From NCBI GenBank assembly GCA_050951505.1, contig JBMNJE010000002.1, positions 62,001-126,000 of the forward strand: DNA of 64,000 bases, given 5' to 3'. The notes beneath the pieces are model-generated. The model had not been told where the DNA came from. It did no database searches and was given only the letters and a program-made list of their open reading frames with translations. Position 1 is the first letter of the stretch; each line of letters opens with the position of its first letter. The stretch comes from DUOA01 sp012839095 (GTDB taxonomy: Bacteria > Bacillota > Clostridia > Caldicoprobacterales > DTU083). The position numbers were made by a program, and so were the translations under genes. Positions 7,955-15,911 of the stretch are shown piece by piece.

Positions 7955-8650
7955 ATGAACAAATCAGTTACTGCCGTTATCCTGGCAGCAGGGAAGGGCC
8001 TCAGAATGGGAGGGGCTGTTCCCAAGCAGTTTATGGAACTGGAAGGCAGGCCGGTGCTGGCTCATACTCTTTTGGCCTTTGAAGCCGCACCTTCAATCGA
8101 TTCAATGGTGATTGTCTCCGATAATGCTGAATGGATAAGAAATAACATCCTTAAACCATTTTCCATTGCCAAACCTGTTTTGTTTGCCGACGGAGGAAGA
8201 GAAAGGCAGGATTCGGTATGGAATGCCATAAATGGTCTTAGTAATTGTGAACTGGTTGCCATACATGACGGGGTCCGTCCTTTGGTTACCGTGGATGTAA
8301 TAGAGGAATCCATTGCCGCTGCACGGGTTTACGGTGCTGCCGTTGTTGGAATGCCTTCCAGGGATACCATCAAGGAAGCGGATGATAAGGGCTTTGCCAT
8401 CCGCACACCGGACAGAAGCAGGCTGTGGACCATACAAACCCCGCAGACCTTCCGGCTGGATTTGCTTAAAGAAGCCCATGAGAAGGCCAGGGAGGACCGG
8501 TATCTGGGGACGGATGACAGTTCCCTTGTGGAAAGGCTGGGTCATCCGGTCAGGCTGATTGAAGGCAGTTATAAAAACATAAAAATTACCACACCGGAAG
8601 ACCTTACAGCTGCTGCCCTGTATTTGAAAAGCAGGAGGGAAAAGATGTGA
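7955..8650 (+). CDS. ispD: 2-C-methyl-D-erythritol 4-phosphate cytidylyltransferase
   Basis: IspD joins CTP to methylerythritol 4-phosphate in the non-mevalonate isoprenoid pathway. The 231-residue protein starts with the nucleotide-binding motif AVILAAGKGLRMGGAVPKQF (about residues 6-25) and contains HDGVRPLV (about residues 106-113) and the GTDDSSLVE segment, both typical of IspD. ATG 7955 is preceded by AGGGGGC and gives the usual length. Its TGA overlaps the GTG start of ispF (GTGA), so the two are coupled. The next pathway step but one is made by the neighbour, a common pairing. Confidence 0.95.
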   Translation: MNKSVTAVILAAGKGLRMGGAVPKQFMELEGRPVLAHTLLAFEAAPSIDSMVIVSDNAEWIRNNILKPFSIAKPVLFADGGRERQDSVWNAINGLSNCELVAIHDGVRPLVTVDVIEESIAAARVYGAAVVGMPSRDTIKEADDKGFAIRTPDRSRLWTIQTPQTFRLDLLKEAHEKAREDRYLGTDDSSLVERLGHPVRLIEGSYKNIKITTPEDLTAAALYLKSRREKM

Positions 8651-9126
8651 GGGTGGGTATCGGATATGATGTGCATAAACTGACAGAGAATCGTCCGCTT
8701 ATTGTAGGAGGAGTGCTTATCCCCTGGGATAAGGGGCTGCTGGGGCATTCCGATGCGGATGTCCTGATCCATGCCATCATGGATGCACTATTAGGAGCTG
8801 CCGGACTGGGCGACATCGGCAGGCATTTTCCCGATAAAGACGAGGCCTGGCGTGATGTATCCAGCCTGGCACTGCTGCAGCAGGTAAGGCAGCTGCTCCG
8901 GCAGGAGGGCTTTCGGGTTGTCAACATTGATGCTGTAATTATGGCCCAGAGGCCAAAAATGTTTCCCTACATTCCTAAAATGACAGAGCATATTTCCAGT
9001 GTTTTGGGCATAGATAAAACGTGTATTAACATAAAGGCAACCACAACCGAGGGTTTGGGTTTTGTCGGAAGAGAGGAGGGAATGGGGGCACAGGCAGTAG
9101 CTTTGATTGACAGGATGAATTCATAA
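8647..9126 (+). CDS. ispF: 2-C-methyl-D-erythritol 2,4-cyclodiphosphate synthase
   Basis: IspF cyclises CDP-methylerythritol 2-phosphate to methylerythritol cyclodiphosphate. The 159-residue protein has the metal site GYDVHKL (Asp8 and His10 region) and the signature LGHSDADVLIHAIMDALLGA, with GDIGRHFPD after it; the C-terminal TTTEGLGFVGREEG is also family-typical. The start is GTG 8647, inside the end of ispD. No ispE or other pathway gene is nearby. Confidence 0.95.
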   Translation: MRVGIGYDVHKLTENRPLIVGGVLIPWDKGLLGHSDADVLIHAIMDALLGAAGLGDIGRHFPDKDEAWRDVSSLALLQQVRQLLRQEGFRVVNIDAVIMAQRPKMFPYIPKMTEHISSVLGIDKTCINIKATTTEGLGFVGREEGMGAQAVALIDRMNS

Positions 9127-9202
9127 CCCATTAAATCATGCCGCTTATTGCAGGGTTATAAAAAAACATGTCAATGATCGGTAAGGGAGGGCAGAGAATA
9201 AA

Positions 9203-10090
9203 ATGAAAAGAATAATGAAAAAATCAACAGTCCTGATTTTGATTGTCTTACATATTGTAAGCATTACTGCAGGCATCGTTTTTGCGGAAGAAAAGGAAAA
9301 CAGGGTGGTCAGCCTGGGTGCAAACCTTAGTGAACAGCAAAGGAAACAGATACTTAATTTGTTTGATGTCCGGGAAGATGAGGTAAAGATCATAGAAGTG
9401 ACCAATCAGGAAGAACGTGCCTATCTTGAGGGCAAAATATCGGAGGAAGTCATCGGGAAACGGGCCTTCTCTTCAGCATATGTTGAGCTGCTGGATGATG
9501 ATGAGGGTATTTCGGTGGAAACCCACAATATTAACTGGGTCACCAAGGAGATGTATGCCAATGCCATGGTTACGGCAGGCGTGGAAAACGCCAGGGTCAT
9601 AGCTGCTGCGCCTTTTGAGGTTTCCGGTACCGCAGCGCTGACGGGCATCATGAAGGCCTTTGAAGAGGCCACAGGAGAGGAATTGTCCGAGGAAGCCAAG
9701 CAGGCGGCTAATGATGAGCTGGTCACCACCGGGAAACTGGGGGATGACATTGGCAAGGATAAGGCTGCTTCCCTGATTCAGGAAATAAAAGAGCGGATTA
9801 TACGTGAAAAGATTACTGACCCGGAGCAGATCAGGCAAATAATCATCAATATAGCAGCGGAGCTGAATATCAACATTACCCAGGAGCATATTGACCAGCT
9901 GGCTGCCCTGATGGAACGCATCAGCAAGCTGGATCTCAGCGTGGATAAGATATCGAAGCAGCTTGAAAACATCAATAAGGGGCTGGAGAAGGTAAGGGAA
10001 ACAATAGAACAGAACAAGGGGCTTTTCCAGCAGATACTGGATGCCATAAAGAGATTTTTCGGATGGCTGGCGGATCTGCTGAGGGGCTGA
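9203..10090 (+). CDS. secreted DUF1002-domain protein
   Basis: The 295-residue protein has a signal peptide (basic MKRIMKK, hydrophobic core, likely cut after GIVFA at about residue 28). The mature part matches DUF1002 (about residues 35-250): LGANLSEQQRKQILNLF at its start and AAPFEVSGTAALTGIMKAFE in the middle. The C-terminus is a long helical, coiled-coil-like stretch ending in a Trp/Phe-rich amphipathic segment (RFFGWLADLL). The molecular role of DUF1002 is not known. AGGGAGGG lies upstream of ATG 9203; ATG 9215 is an alternative. Confidence 0.85.
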   Translation: MKRIMKKSTVLILIVLHIVSITAGIVFAEEKENRVVSLGANLSEQQRKQILNLFDVREDEVKIIEVTNQEERAYLEGKISEEVIGKRAFSSAYVELLDDDEGISVETHNINWVTKEMYANAMVTAGVENARVIAAAPFEVSGTAALTGIMKAFEEATGEELSEEAKQAANDELVTTGKLGDDIGKDKAASLIQEIKERIIREKITDPEQIRQIIINIAAELNINITQEHIDQLAALMERISKLDLSVDKISKQLENINKGLEKVRETIEQNKGLFQQILDAIKRFFGWLADLLRG

Positions 10091-10110
10091 AAACCGGGAC
10101 AGGCGCATCG

Positions 10111-10139
10111 TTGACACCGTTTTCCCGGTATATTATAAT
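10111..10139 (+). promoter_or_regulatory. promoter of the T-box-cysE-cysS operon
   Basis: TTGACA at 10111-10116, a 17-base spacer and TATAAT at 10134-10139. An inverted repeat, ACCGGGA/TCCCGGT (about 10092-10129), brackets the -35 region and may end transcription from the upstream gene or bind a regulator. Confidence 0.8.
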
Positions 10140-10170
10140 AACTTAAGTAAATAAATTGATACAATAAATG

Positions 10171-10396
10171 CTGTGAACGGGAAGAGTAGGTATGGGATGT
10201 CTACAGAGAAGAGTGTCCGCCGGCTGAAAGGCACTCCAGCCAGTGAACATGCCGAAGTGCGCCCGGGAGCAACCTGTCTGAATTAAGTAGGGCAGGGCGG
10301 CATGCGCCGTTATAAGCCTAAGCCGGGCATAATTATGCCAAGCAGAGTGGAACCGCGGAACCTCCGTCTCTGATCTTCTTCAGAGTGGAGGTTTTT
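10171..10396 (+). ncRNA. T-box leader (tRNA-Cys sensing) for cysE-cysS
   Basis: This leader holds the hallmarks of a T-box riboswitch. The T-box sequence AGAGTGGAACCGCGG is at 10344-10358. A terminator follows, AACCTCC/GGAGGTT (10359-10393) ending in TTTTTA, and its left arm overlaps the antiterminator region. The base of Stem I is CGGG...CCCG, and its specifier loop shows GAAGTGC with TGC (Cys) at 10258-10260, just before GCCCG. The codon agrees with the downstream genes for serine acetyltransferase and cysteinyl-tRNA synthetase. Uncharged tRNA-Cys is expected to stabilise the antiterminator and switch both genes on. The choice of specifier base position is inferred by hand. Confidence 0.92.
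10359..10396 (+). terminator. regulated terminator of the T-box leader
   Basis: Stem AACCTCC...GGAGGTT with an inner TCTCTGA/TCAGAG extension, followed by TTTTTA. It competes with the T-box antiterminator. Confidence 0.85.
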
Positions 10397-10457
10397 ATAT
10401 TATGATTTGCCATTGAAGCTGTATTGGATTTATTCAAATAAAGATCAGGGGGTAAAG

Positions 10458-11123
10458 ATGTTCAAACAGATAAAAAGGGATATTCAGGCTGTTTTGGAGC
10501 GGGATCCGGCCGCACGCAATGTACTGGAAGTTTTACTGTGTTATTCCGGATTTCATGCCGTTGTTCTGCATCGTTTTGCCCATTGGCTGCACAGACGCCG
10601 ACTAAAGCTGATAGCGCGTATGGTTTCTCAATTCAACCGGTTTTTAACCGGTGTGGAAATCCATCCTGCCGTCAGAATTGGACAGGGTCTCTTTATAGAT
10701 CATGGCATGGGCGTGGTCATTGGTGAAACCACTGTAATCGGAGACAATGTCACCATTTACCAGGGAGCAACCCTGGGGGGAACAGGAAAGGAAACCGGAA
10801 AACGGCATCCTACCATTGGCAACAATGTGGTAATCAGCTGCGGAGCCAAGATTTTAGGTCCCTTCCATGTTGGAGACAACTCGAAAATCGGGGCCGGTTC
10901 CGTGGTACTAAGTGAAGTCCCGCCCAATTCAACAGTGGTAGGCATACCGGGGCGGGTCGTAAAAAAGGACAATATCAAGGTACGGGAACAAAAAATCGAT
11001 TTGGATCATACAGCACTGCCGGATCCGGTGGATGACGCCTTACGAAGGTTGACCTTCCGGATACTGGATTTGGAGAAAAAAGTAGATGAAATGGAGGAAA
11101 GATTGAAAGATGAAGCTTTATAA
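10458..11123 (+). CDS. cysE: serine O-acetyltransferase
   Basis: CysE makes O-acetylserine, the carbon skeleton for cysteine. The 221-residue protein has an N-terminal helical part and then left-handed beta-helix hexapeptide repeats (about residues 65-165), with the motif GVVIGETTVIGDNVTIYQGA and the signature GGTGKETGKRHPTIG. The C-terminal extension (about residues 170-221) is partly coiled-coil. ATG 10458 follows CAGGGGG; an upstream extension to 10407 would lie partly in the T-box terminator. The stop overlaps the cysS start by 14 bases, and both are under the Cys T-box. Confidence 0.94.
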   Translation: MFKQIKRDIQAVLERDPAARNVLEVLLCYSGFHAVVLHRFAHWLHRRRLKLIARMVSQFNRFLTGVEIHPAVRIGQGLFIDHGMGVVIGETTVIGDNVTIYQGATLGGTGKETGKRHPTIGNNVVISCGAKILGPFHVGDNSKIGAGSVVLSEVPPNSTVVGIPGRVVKKDNIKVREQKIDLDHTALPDPVDDALRRLTFRILDLEKKVDEMEERLKDEAL

Positions 11124-12504
11124 CACATTAACAAAGACCAAGGAAGAGTTCATTCCCATTAAGCCCGGGGAAATCCGCATGTATTCCTGCGGTCCCACTG
11201 TATATAATTATTTTCATATCGGTAATGCCAGACCCTTTGTCATATTTGATGTATTCCGCAGATACATGGAACACAAGGGGTATAAGGTTACTTTCGTTCA
11301 AAACTTTACTGATATCGATGATAAGATGATTCAGAGGGCAAAGGAGGAGGGCCTCACAGTACAGGAGCTGGCTGAGAAGTTTATAGCCGAGTACTTTGTA
11401 GATGCAGACGGGCTGGGTATCCGCCGGGCAGATTTTCATCCAAAAGCAACTGAACATATTGATGATATAATTGCCTTTGTTCAGAAGCTGATGGACAAGG
11501 GGCTGGCTTATCAGGCGGGCAGTGACGTCTATTTTGATACAGGGGCCTATGAGGGATACGGCAGGCTGTCCGGGCAAAACCTTGAAGATTTGGAATTGGG
11601 AGCCCGTATTGATATCAACGACAAAAAGAAGAATCCCATGGATTTCGTCCTGTGGAAGGGGCAGAAGCCCGGCGAGCCTGCCTGGGACAGCCCCTGGGGA
11701 CCCGGCCGGCCGGGATGGCATATCGAGTGCTCTGTAATGGCAACCAAATACCTGGGTGAAACCATTGATATCCACTCCGGCGGGCAGGATCTGATCTTTC
11801 CCCACCATGAAAATGAAATTGCCCAGAGTGAAGGGGCTACAGGCAAGCCTTTTGCCCGTTACTGGCTGCATAACGGCTATATCAATGTGGATAATCGGAA
11901 AATGTCCAAGTCCCTGGGCAATTTCTTTACCGTCAGGGATATTTCAAAAGATTTCGATCCGGAAGTTGTCCGGCTGTTTATGCTGTCTTCCCACTACCGG
12001 AATCCCATAAATTTCAGCAGGGAGCTGCTGGAACAGGCCCAAAGTGCACTGGAGCGCCTGTACAATGCCAGGAACAACTTGGAACATCTTTTGAAGGATG
12101 CGGAAGAAAAGCCTGCTGATGAAAGTGAAAAGCAGTTTTTGGACAGGCTGCCCCGGTTTAAAGAGGACTTTGAACGGGCTATGGAGGATGATATAAATAC
12201 TGCAGATGCCGTCGGCGTGATCTTTGATCTGGTCAGGGAGATCAATATTCATGTAACGGCCGGCCGGTCGGCCGGAACTATCCGGGCCGCACTTGATGCA
12301 CTGAAGAGCCTGACCGGCATACTGGGTCTTTTAAACAGGAAGCAAGGAAGCCTGGACGGAGAAATCGAAGAGCTTATAGAAAAGAGGGAACAGGCAAGGA
12401 AGATGAAGAATTGGGCGCTGGCCGACAGCATTCGAGATCAGCTGAAGGAGCAGGGCATTGTGCTTGAGGATACCCCCCAGGGTGTACGATGGAAGCGGCT
12501 GTAG
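11110..12504 (+). CDS. cysS: cysteinyl-tRNA synthetase
   Basis: CysS charges tRNA-Cys with cysteine. The 464-residue class I synthetase shows the zinc/active-site Cys in MYSCGPTVYNY (about residue 27), the HIGN motif in YFHIGNARPF (about residues 36-39), WHIECSVMA and the zinc ligands in HSGGQDLIFPHHENE (about residues 225-240), and the KMSKS loop (about residues 264-268). Length is normal. ATG 11110 lies inside the end of cysE. In many Firmicutes mrnC and a 23S rRNA methyltransferase follow; here they do not. Confidence 0.96.
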   Translation: MKLYNTLTKTKEEFIPIKPGEIRMYSCGPTVYNYFHIGNARPFVIFDVFRRYMEHKGYKVTFVQNFTDIDDKMIQRAKEEGLTVQELAEKFIAEYFVDADGLGIRRADFHPKATEHIDDIIAFVQKLMDKGLAYQAGSDVYFDTGAYEGYGRLSGQNLEDLELGARIDINDKKKNPMDFVLWKGQKPGEPAWDSPWGPGRPGWHIECSVMATKYLGETIDIHSGGQDLIFPHHENEIAQSEGATGKPFARYWLHNGYINVDNRKMSKSLGNFFTVRDISKDFDPEVVRLFMLSSHYRNPINFSRELLEQAQSALERLYNARNNLEHLLKDAEEKPADESEKQFLDRLPRFKEDFERAMEDDINTADAVGVIFDLVREINIHVTAGRSAGTIRAALDALKSLTGILGLLNRKQGSLDGEIEELIEKREQARKMKNWALADSIRDQLKEQGIVLEDTPQGVRWKRL

Positions 12505-12550
12505 AACCTGTTAATATTCACAGATTATTAACAGTTTGTTTAAATTCTTT

Positions 12551-12559
12551 TGCTATAAT
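12551..12559 (+). promoter_or_regulatory. extended -10 promoter of the Gld-like ABC operon
   Basis: TGCTATAAT (TGnTATAAT), with TATAAT at 12554-12559, lies 84 bases before the TTG start. A possible -35, TTAACA, is at 12529-12534 with a long 19-base spacer. Confidence 0.45.
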
Positions 12560-12642
12560 CCAGCACGTGAGATATAATAACTAATAATTGTGACGCAAGC
12601 TTTTCTCATTATTGGCACTCATTATTCAAGGGGGGATACTTT

Positions 12643-13590
12643 TTGATTCAAGTGGAAAATCTGACCAAACGTTATGGTCAGCATGTTGCAGTAGACGCCA
12701 TTGATTTTACCGTGGAAACGGGAGAAATCCTGGGATTCCTCGGGCCCAACGGTGCAGGAAAGACAACGACCATGAATATTCTTACGGGATATATTTCTGC
12801 TACTGAAGGGAAAGCCATGATCAACGGCATTGATGTTCTGGAGCAGCCCGAGGAAGCAAAGAAAATGATAGGCTACCTGCCGGAATTTCCACCGTTGTAC
12901 GGTGACATGATTGTTACGGAGTACCTTGATTTTGTCAGCGACATCAAGGGCGTTACCGGCAGCGACAGAAAAAAAAGCATGGAAAAGATCATGGATCTGG
13001 TAAAGATAGGCGATGTAAGGGGAAGGCTTATCAAAAACCTGTCCAAGGGATACAAGCAAAGGGTTGGTCTTGCCCAGTGCCTCATCGGCAATCCCGAGGT
13101 TCTTATTTTGGACGAACCCACCGTAGGGCTGGATCCTAAACAAATCATTGAAATCCGCAATCTTATAAAGGATTTGGGAAAGGATCATACCGTTATACTC
13201 AGCTCTCACATCCTGCCTGAGGTCAGTGCTGTATGTGAAAGGGTAATAATCATCAATAAGGGAAAGATCGTTGCCAGCGATACACCTGAAAATCTGTCCA
13301 AGGGTCTGGCCGGCAGCAGCAAGCTCAATTTGCGCATAGCCGGTCCGGAAAAGCAGATTATGAAGGCCATCAACGAGCTGCCCGGGATACAGTATTTGGA
13401 ATCTCAGGGTTCAAGGGAACCCGGCACCATTGATGTAGTGGTGGAGGCAGATCCCAATGTGGATATCCGCCGGCCCCTGTTTAATGCCATGAGCAGAGCA
13501 TCCTATCCCATTTTGATGATGAAATCCATGGATCTGACTCTGGAGGAAATCTTCCTTCAGGTTACTACCCAGGAAAAGGAGGTAGGCTGA
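12643..13590 (+). CDS. ABC transporter ATP-binding protein (Gld/ABC-2 type)
   Basis: The 315-residue ATPase starts with TTG at 12643, placed 8 bases after AAGGGGGG. It has Walker A GPNGAGKTT (about residues 35-43), the signature LSKGYKQRVGLAQCL, Walker B VLILDEPTVGLD and the switch His in SSHILPEV. A C-terminal accessory domain (about residues 220-310) follows. It resembles GldA of the Bacteroidetes gliding ABC system and NatA-type exporters. It is the first of four tightly spaced genes with a permease, a GldG-like protein and a DUF4340 protein, so it most likely powers that complex. Confidence 0.92.
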   Translation: MIQVENLTKRYGQHVAVDAIDFTVETGEILGFLGPNGAGKTTTMNILTGYISATEGKAMINGIDVLEQPEEAKKMIGYLPEFPPLYGDMIVTEYLDFVSDIKGVTGSDRKKSMEKIMDLVKIGDVRGRLIKNLSKGYKQRVGLAQCLIGNPEVLILDEPTVGLDPKQIIEIRNLIKDLGKDHTVILSSHILPEVSAVCERVIIINKGKIVASDTPENLSKGLAGSSKLNLRIAGPEKQIMKAINELPGIQYLESQGSREPGTIDVVVEADPNVDIRRPLFNAMSRASYPILMMKSMDLTLEEIFLQVTTQEKEVG

Positions 13591-13592
13591 TT

Positions 13593-14456
13593 ATGCTGGC
13601 CATAATGAAAAAGGAATTTCTCACTTACTTTAAATCCATGACAGGCTATATCTTTATGGCTTCTTTACTCTTCTTTGTGGGCCTGTTCTTTGTCCTTAAC
13701 AATCTTATGAGTTTAAGCCCGCAGTATAATGGTGTATTGTCCAATATTACCTTTGTTTTTCTATTGGCGGTGCCCATTTTAACCATGCGTCTTATGGCAG
13801 AGGAGGCAAGGCAGAAAACCGATCAGCTGCTTTTGACAAGCCCCATCAGTCTGACTCATATTGTGCTGGGAAAATTTCTTGGAGCTGTAAGCGTATTGCT
13901 TATGACCCTGGTTATTACCTTTATTTATCCCATTATATTAAGCACCATGGGAACCATTAACTGGGGTGAGATCATAGGTGGATACATTGGATTCTTTCTC
14001 TTTGGTTCTGCGCTGATAGCAGTCGGACTTTTCATATCATCTCTTACCGACAACCAGGTAATTGCAGCAGTGGTTACCTTTACCGCCCTCCTTCTTTTAT
14101 GGTTTATCGATGCCATTATAAACAGTCTCCCTACTGATCAGACATCCGGCCTTATATTTGCTGCTATCCTGGTTATTGGCATCGCATTTGTCTTTTATAT
14201 GGCCACCAGAAACTGGTACGTGGGCGGCGGCATTCTGCTTATCGGGGCTTTGGCAGTTGCGGCAGGTTATATCATAAGGCCATATTTATACAGCGGCCTG
14301 ATTGGCAGGGTTTTCAGCTGGTTCTCTCTGCTCAGCCGGTATCAGGACTTTTCAATGGGCATATTCAGTATCAGCCCCATTGTTTATTATATTTCCTTTG
14401 CAGGCGTCTTTATTTTCCTGACAGTACGGATGCTTGAGAAGAAAAGATGGAGCTAA
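13593..14456 (+). CDS. ABC-2 family permease (GldF-like)
   Basis: The 287-residue membrane protein has about six hydrophobic segments. It starts with MLAIMKKEFLTYFKSMTGYIFM, typical of ABC-2/GldF permeases, and contains the conserved TMRLMAEEARQKTDQLLLTSPIS stretch (about residues 64-87) of this group. The gene begins 2 bases after the ATPase stop and the next begins 12 bases after it. It should form the membrane channel for the ATPase just upstream. Substrate unknown. Confidence 0.9.
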   Translation: MLAIMKKEFLTYFKSMTGYIFMASLLFFVGLFFVLNNLMSLSPQYNGVLSNITFVFLLAVPILTMRLMAEEARQKTDQLLLTSPISLTHIVLGKFLGAVSVLLMTLVITFIYPIILSTMGTINWGEIIGGYIGFFLFGSALIAVGLFISSLTDNQVIAAVVTFTALLLLWFIDAIINSLPTDQTSGLIFAAILVIGIAFVFYMATRNWYVGGGILLIGALAVAAGYIIRPYLYSGLIGRVFSWFSLLSRYQDFSMGIFSISPIVYYISFAGVFIFLTVRMLEKKRWS

Positions 14457-14468
14457 GGGGGGACAGGG

Positions 14469-15911
14469 ATGAAATTTAATATTAGTAAGATGGACATATT
14501 GCAGTCTTTCAAGAGCAGGAAATTCAAGTATGGCGGCTATGCCACATTATTGACACTCATTGTAATAGCAGCGCTCATTATAGTTAACCTGGTAGCTGAT
14601 CTGATTCCGGTCCGGATTGACCTGACATGGAACAAGATGTATTCCCTGTCGGAACAAACTTATGATGTACTGGATAATCTGGATAAGGACATTACTATTT
14701 ACTATGTAGGTGAACAGGGCTCTGTCAGTCCCCTGATAGAAGAAATAGTCAACCGTTATACTTCCCGTAATAGCAGGATCCGGACAGATTACATCGATCC
14801 GGTAAGGGATCCGATTACAGCCCAGAAATACACAAAGGACGGCAGTCAGCTTTCCGCCGGCGGTCTTGTGGTGGAATGCGGCGAGATCTTCCGAATAATC
14901 CGCCAGTATGATATGTACAACTTTTCCCAGACCAGTTCGGGTTTTCAGCCGGAATCCCTTGCTGTGGAGCAGAGGCTGACGTCCGCCCTTCTCTATGTCA
15001 GCGGTGCGGAGATGCCTGTAGTCTATGAACTGGAAGGCCATGGTGAAACAGCACTGGATTACAACACCAGAAAGCAGATGGAACTCGAAAACTTTGAGCT
15101 TAAGGGTCTTAATCTGCTTGGACTGGATGAAGTTCCGGAGGATGCGGATCTTCTTATAATAAATGCTCCGCTGAGAGATATCAGCGAGGAAGAGACGGAA
15201 GTACTGAAAGCCTATCTGGAAAATGAGGGTAAAGCCCTTTTCATGATGGATTTGCTCATTCAGGATCTTCCCAATTTTCAGTCACTTTTCCAGGTTTATG
15301 GAGTTAAAATGACCAATTCCCTGGTAATTGAAGGGGAGCAGGGCAGGTATATCGGAGGAAATCCTTTGTATCTCCTGCCTCAGTACGGCAATCATGACAT
15401 TGTAAGTCCAATTAAAAGCAACAATATTCCCCTGGTAGTGCCCGGAGGTCAGGCAATTGAAATACTGGAGACCAAAAGAAACACCCTGACTATAGATACC
15501 CTCTTGTCTACTTCAGAAAAGGCTTTTGCCAGATCTGCAACCAGCAGTCAGACCAGCCTGGAGAAACAGGAGGACGATCTCACGGGGCCCTTCCCTCTTG
15601 CAGTTGCCATAGAGGACAGCATATACAACCTTGCTGCCAATGAATCTTATGTAACCAGAATGGTGGTAATCGGCAATGCCGGTTTTATGAGCTCCGGCTG
15701 GGAAGGCAGCATCGACCTGTTTCTGAACAGCCTCAACTGGCTTCATGAGAGGGAGGAAACCATCAGTATCAGGCCCAAGCCCCTTGGAGTAAAGCCTCTT
15801 ACCATAACTGATACTCAGTTGAAGATTTATGGTGCCCTGGCTCTGCTGGTAATACCGCTGGCCTGCCTGGCTGCCGGATTGACGGTTTGGCTGAGGAGGC
15901 GTAACTTATGA
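14469..15911 (+). CDS. GldG-family membrane-anchored protein
   Basis: The 480-residue protein has one hydrophobic segment near the N-terminus (about residues 22-46), a large extracytoplasmic domain and a C-terminal helix (about residues 450-472) before a basic tail (LRRRNL). The region after the first helix (IDLTWNKMYSLSEQTYDVLDNLDKDITIYYV) and the middle (VYELEGHGE) match the GldG/ABC-type uncharacterised transport family. Family members sit with GldA/GldF-like ABC proteins, as here. The stop overlaps the next start by 4 bases (ATGA). Function at the molecular level is not known. Confidence 0.9.
   Translation: MKFNISKMDILQSFKSRKFKYGGYATLLTLIVIAALIIVNLVADLIPVRIDLTWNKMYSLSEQTYDVLDNLDKDITIYYVGEQGSVSPLIEEIVNRYTSRNSRIRTDYIDPVRDPITAQKYTKDGSQLSAGGLVVECGEIFRIIRQYDMYNFSQTSSGFQPESLAVEQRLTSALLYVSGAEMPVVYELEGHGETALDYNTRKQMELENFELKGLNLLGLDEVPEDADLLIINAPLRDISEEETEVLKAYLENEGKALFMMDLLIQDLPNFQSLFQVYGVKMTNSLVIEGEQGRYIGGNPLYLLPQYGNHDIVSPIKSNNIPLVVPGGQAIEILETKRNTLTIDTLLSTSEKAFARSATSSQTSLEKQEDDLTGPFPLAVAIEDSIYNLAANESYVTRMVVIGNAGFMSSGWEGSIDLFLNSLNWLHEREETISIRPKPLGVKPLTITDTQLKIYGALALLVIPLACLAAGLTVWLRRRNL

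Noticed and set aside
9127..9165. ATAACCC...GGGTTAT inverted repeat after ispF as terminator
   Set aside because: It is followed by an A run, not T, on the coding strand, so it should not end rightward transcription.
9473..10117. Leftward open frame of 214 codons opposite the DUF1002 gene
   Set aside because: Antisense shadow; the rightward gene has a signal peptide, ribosome site and family match.
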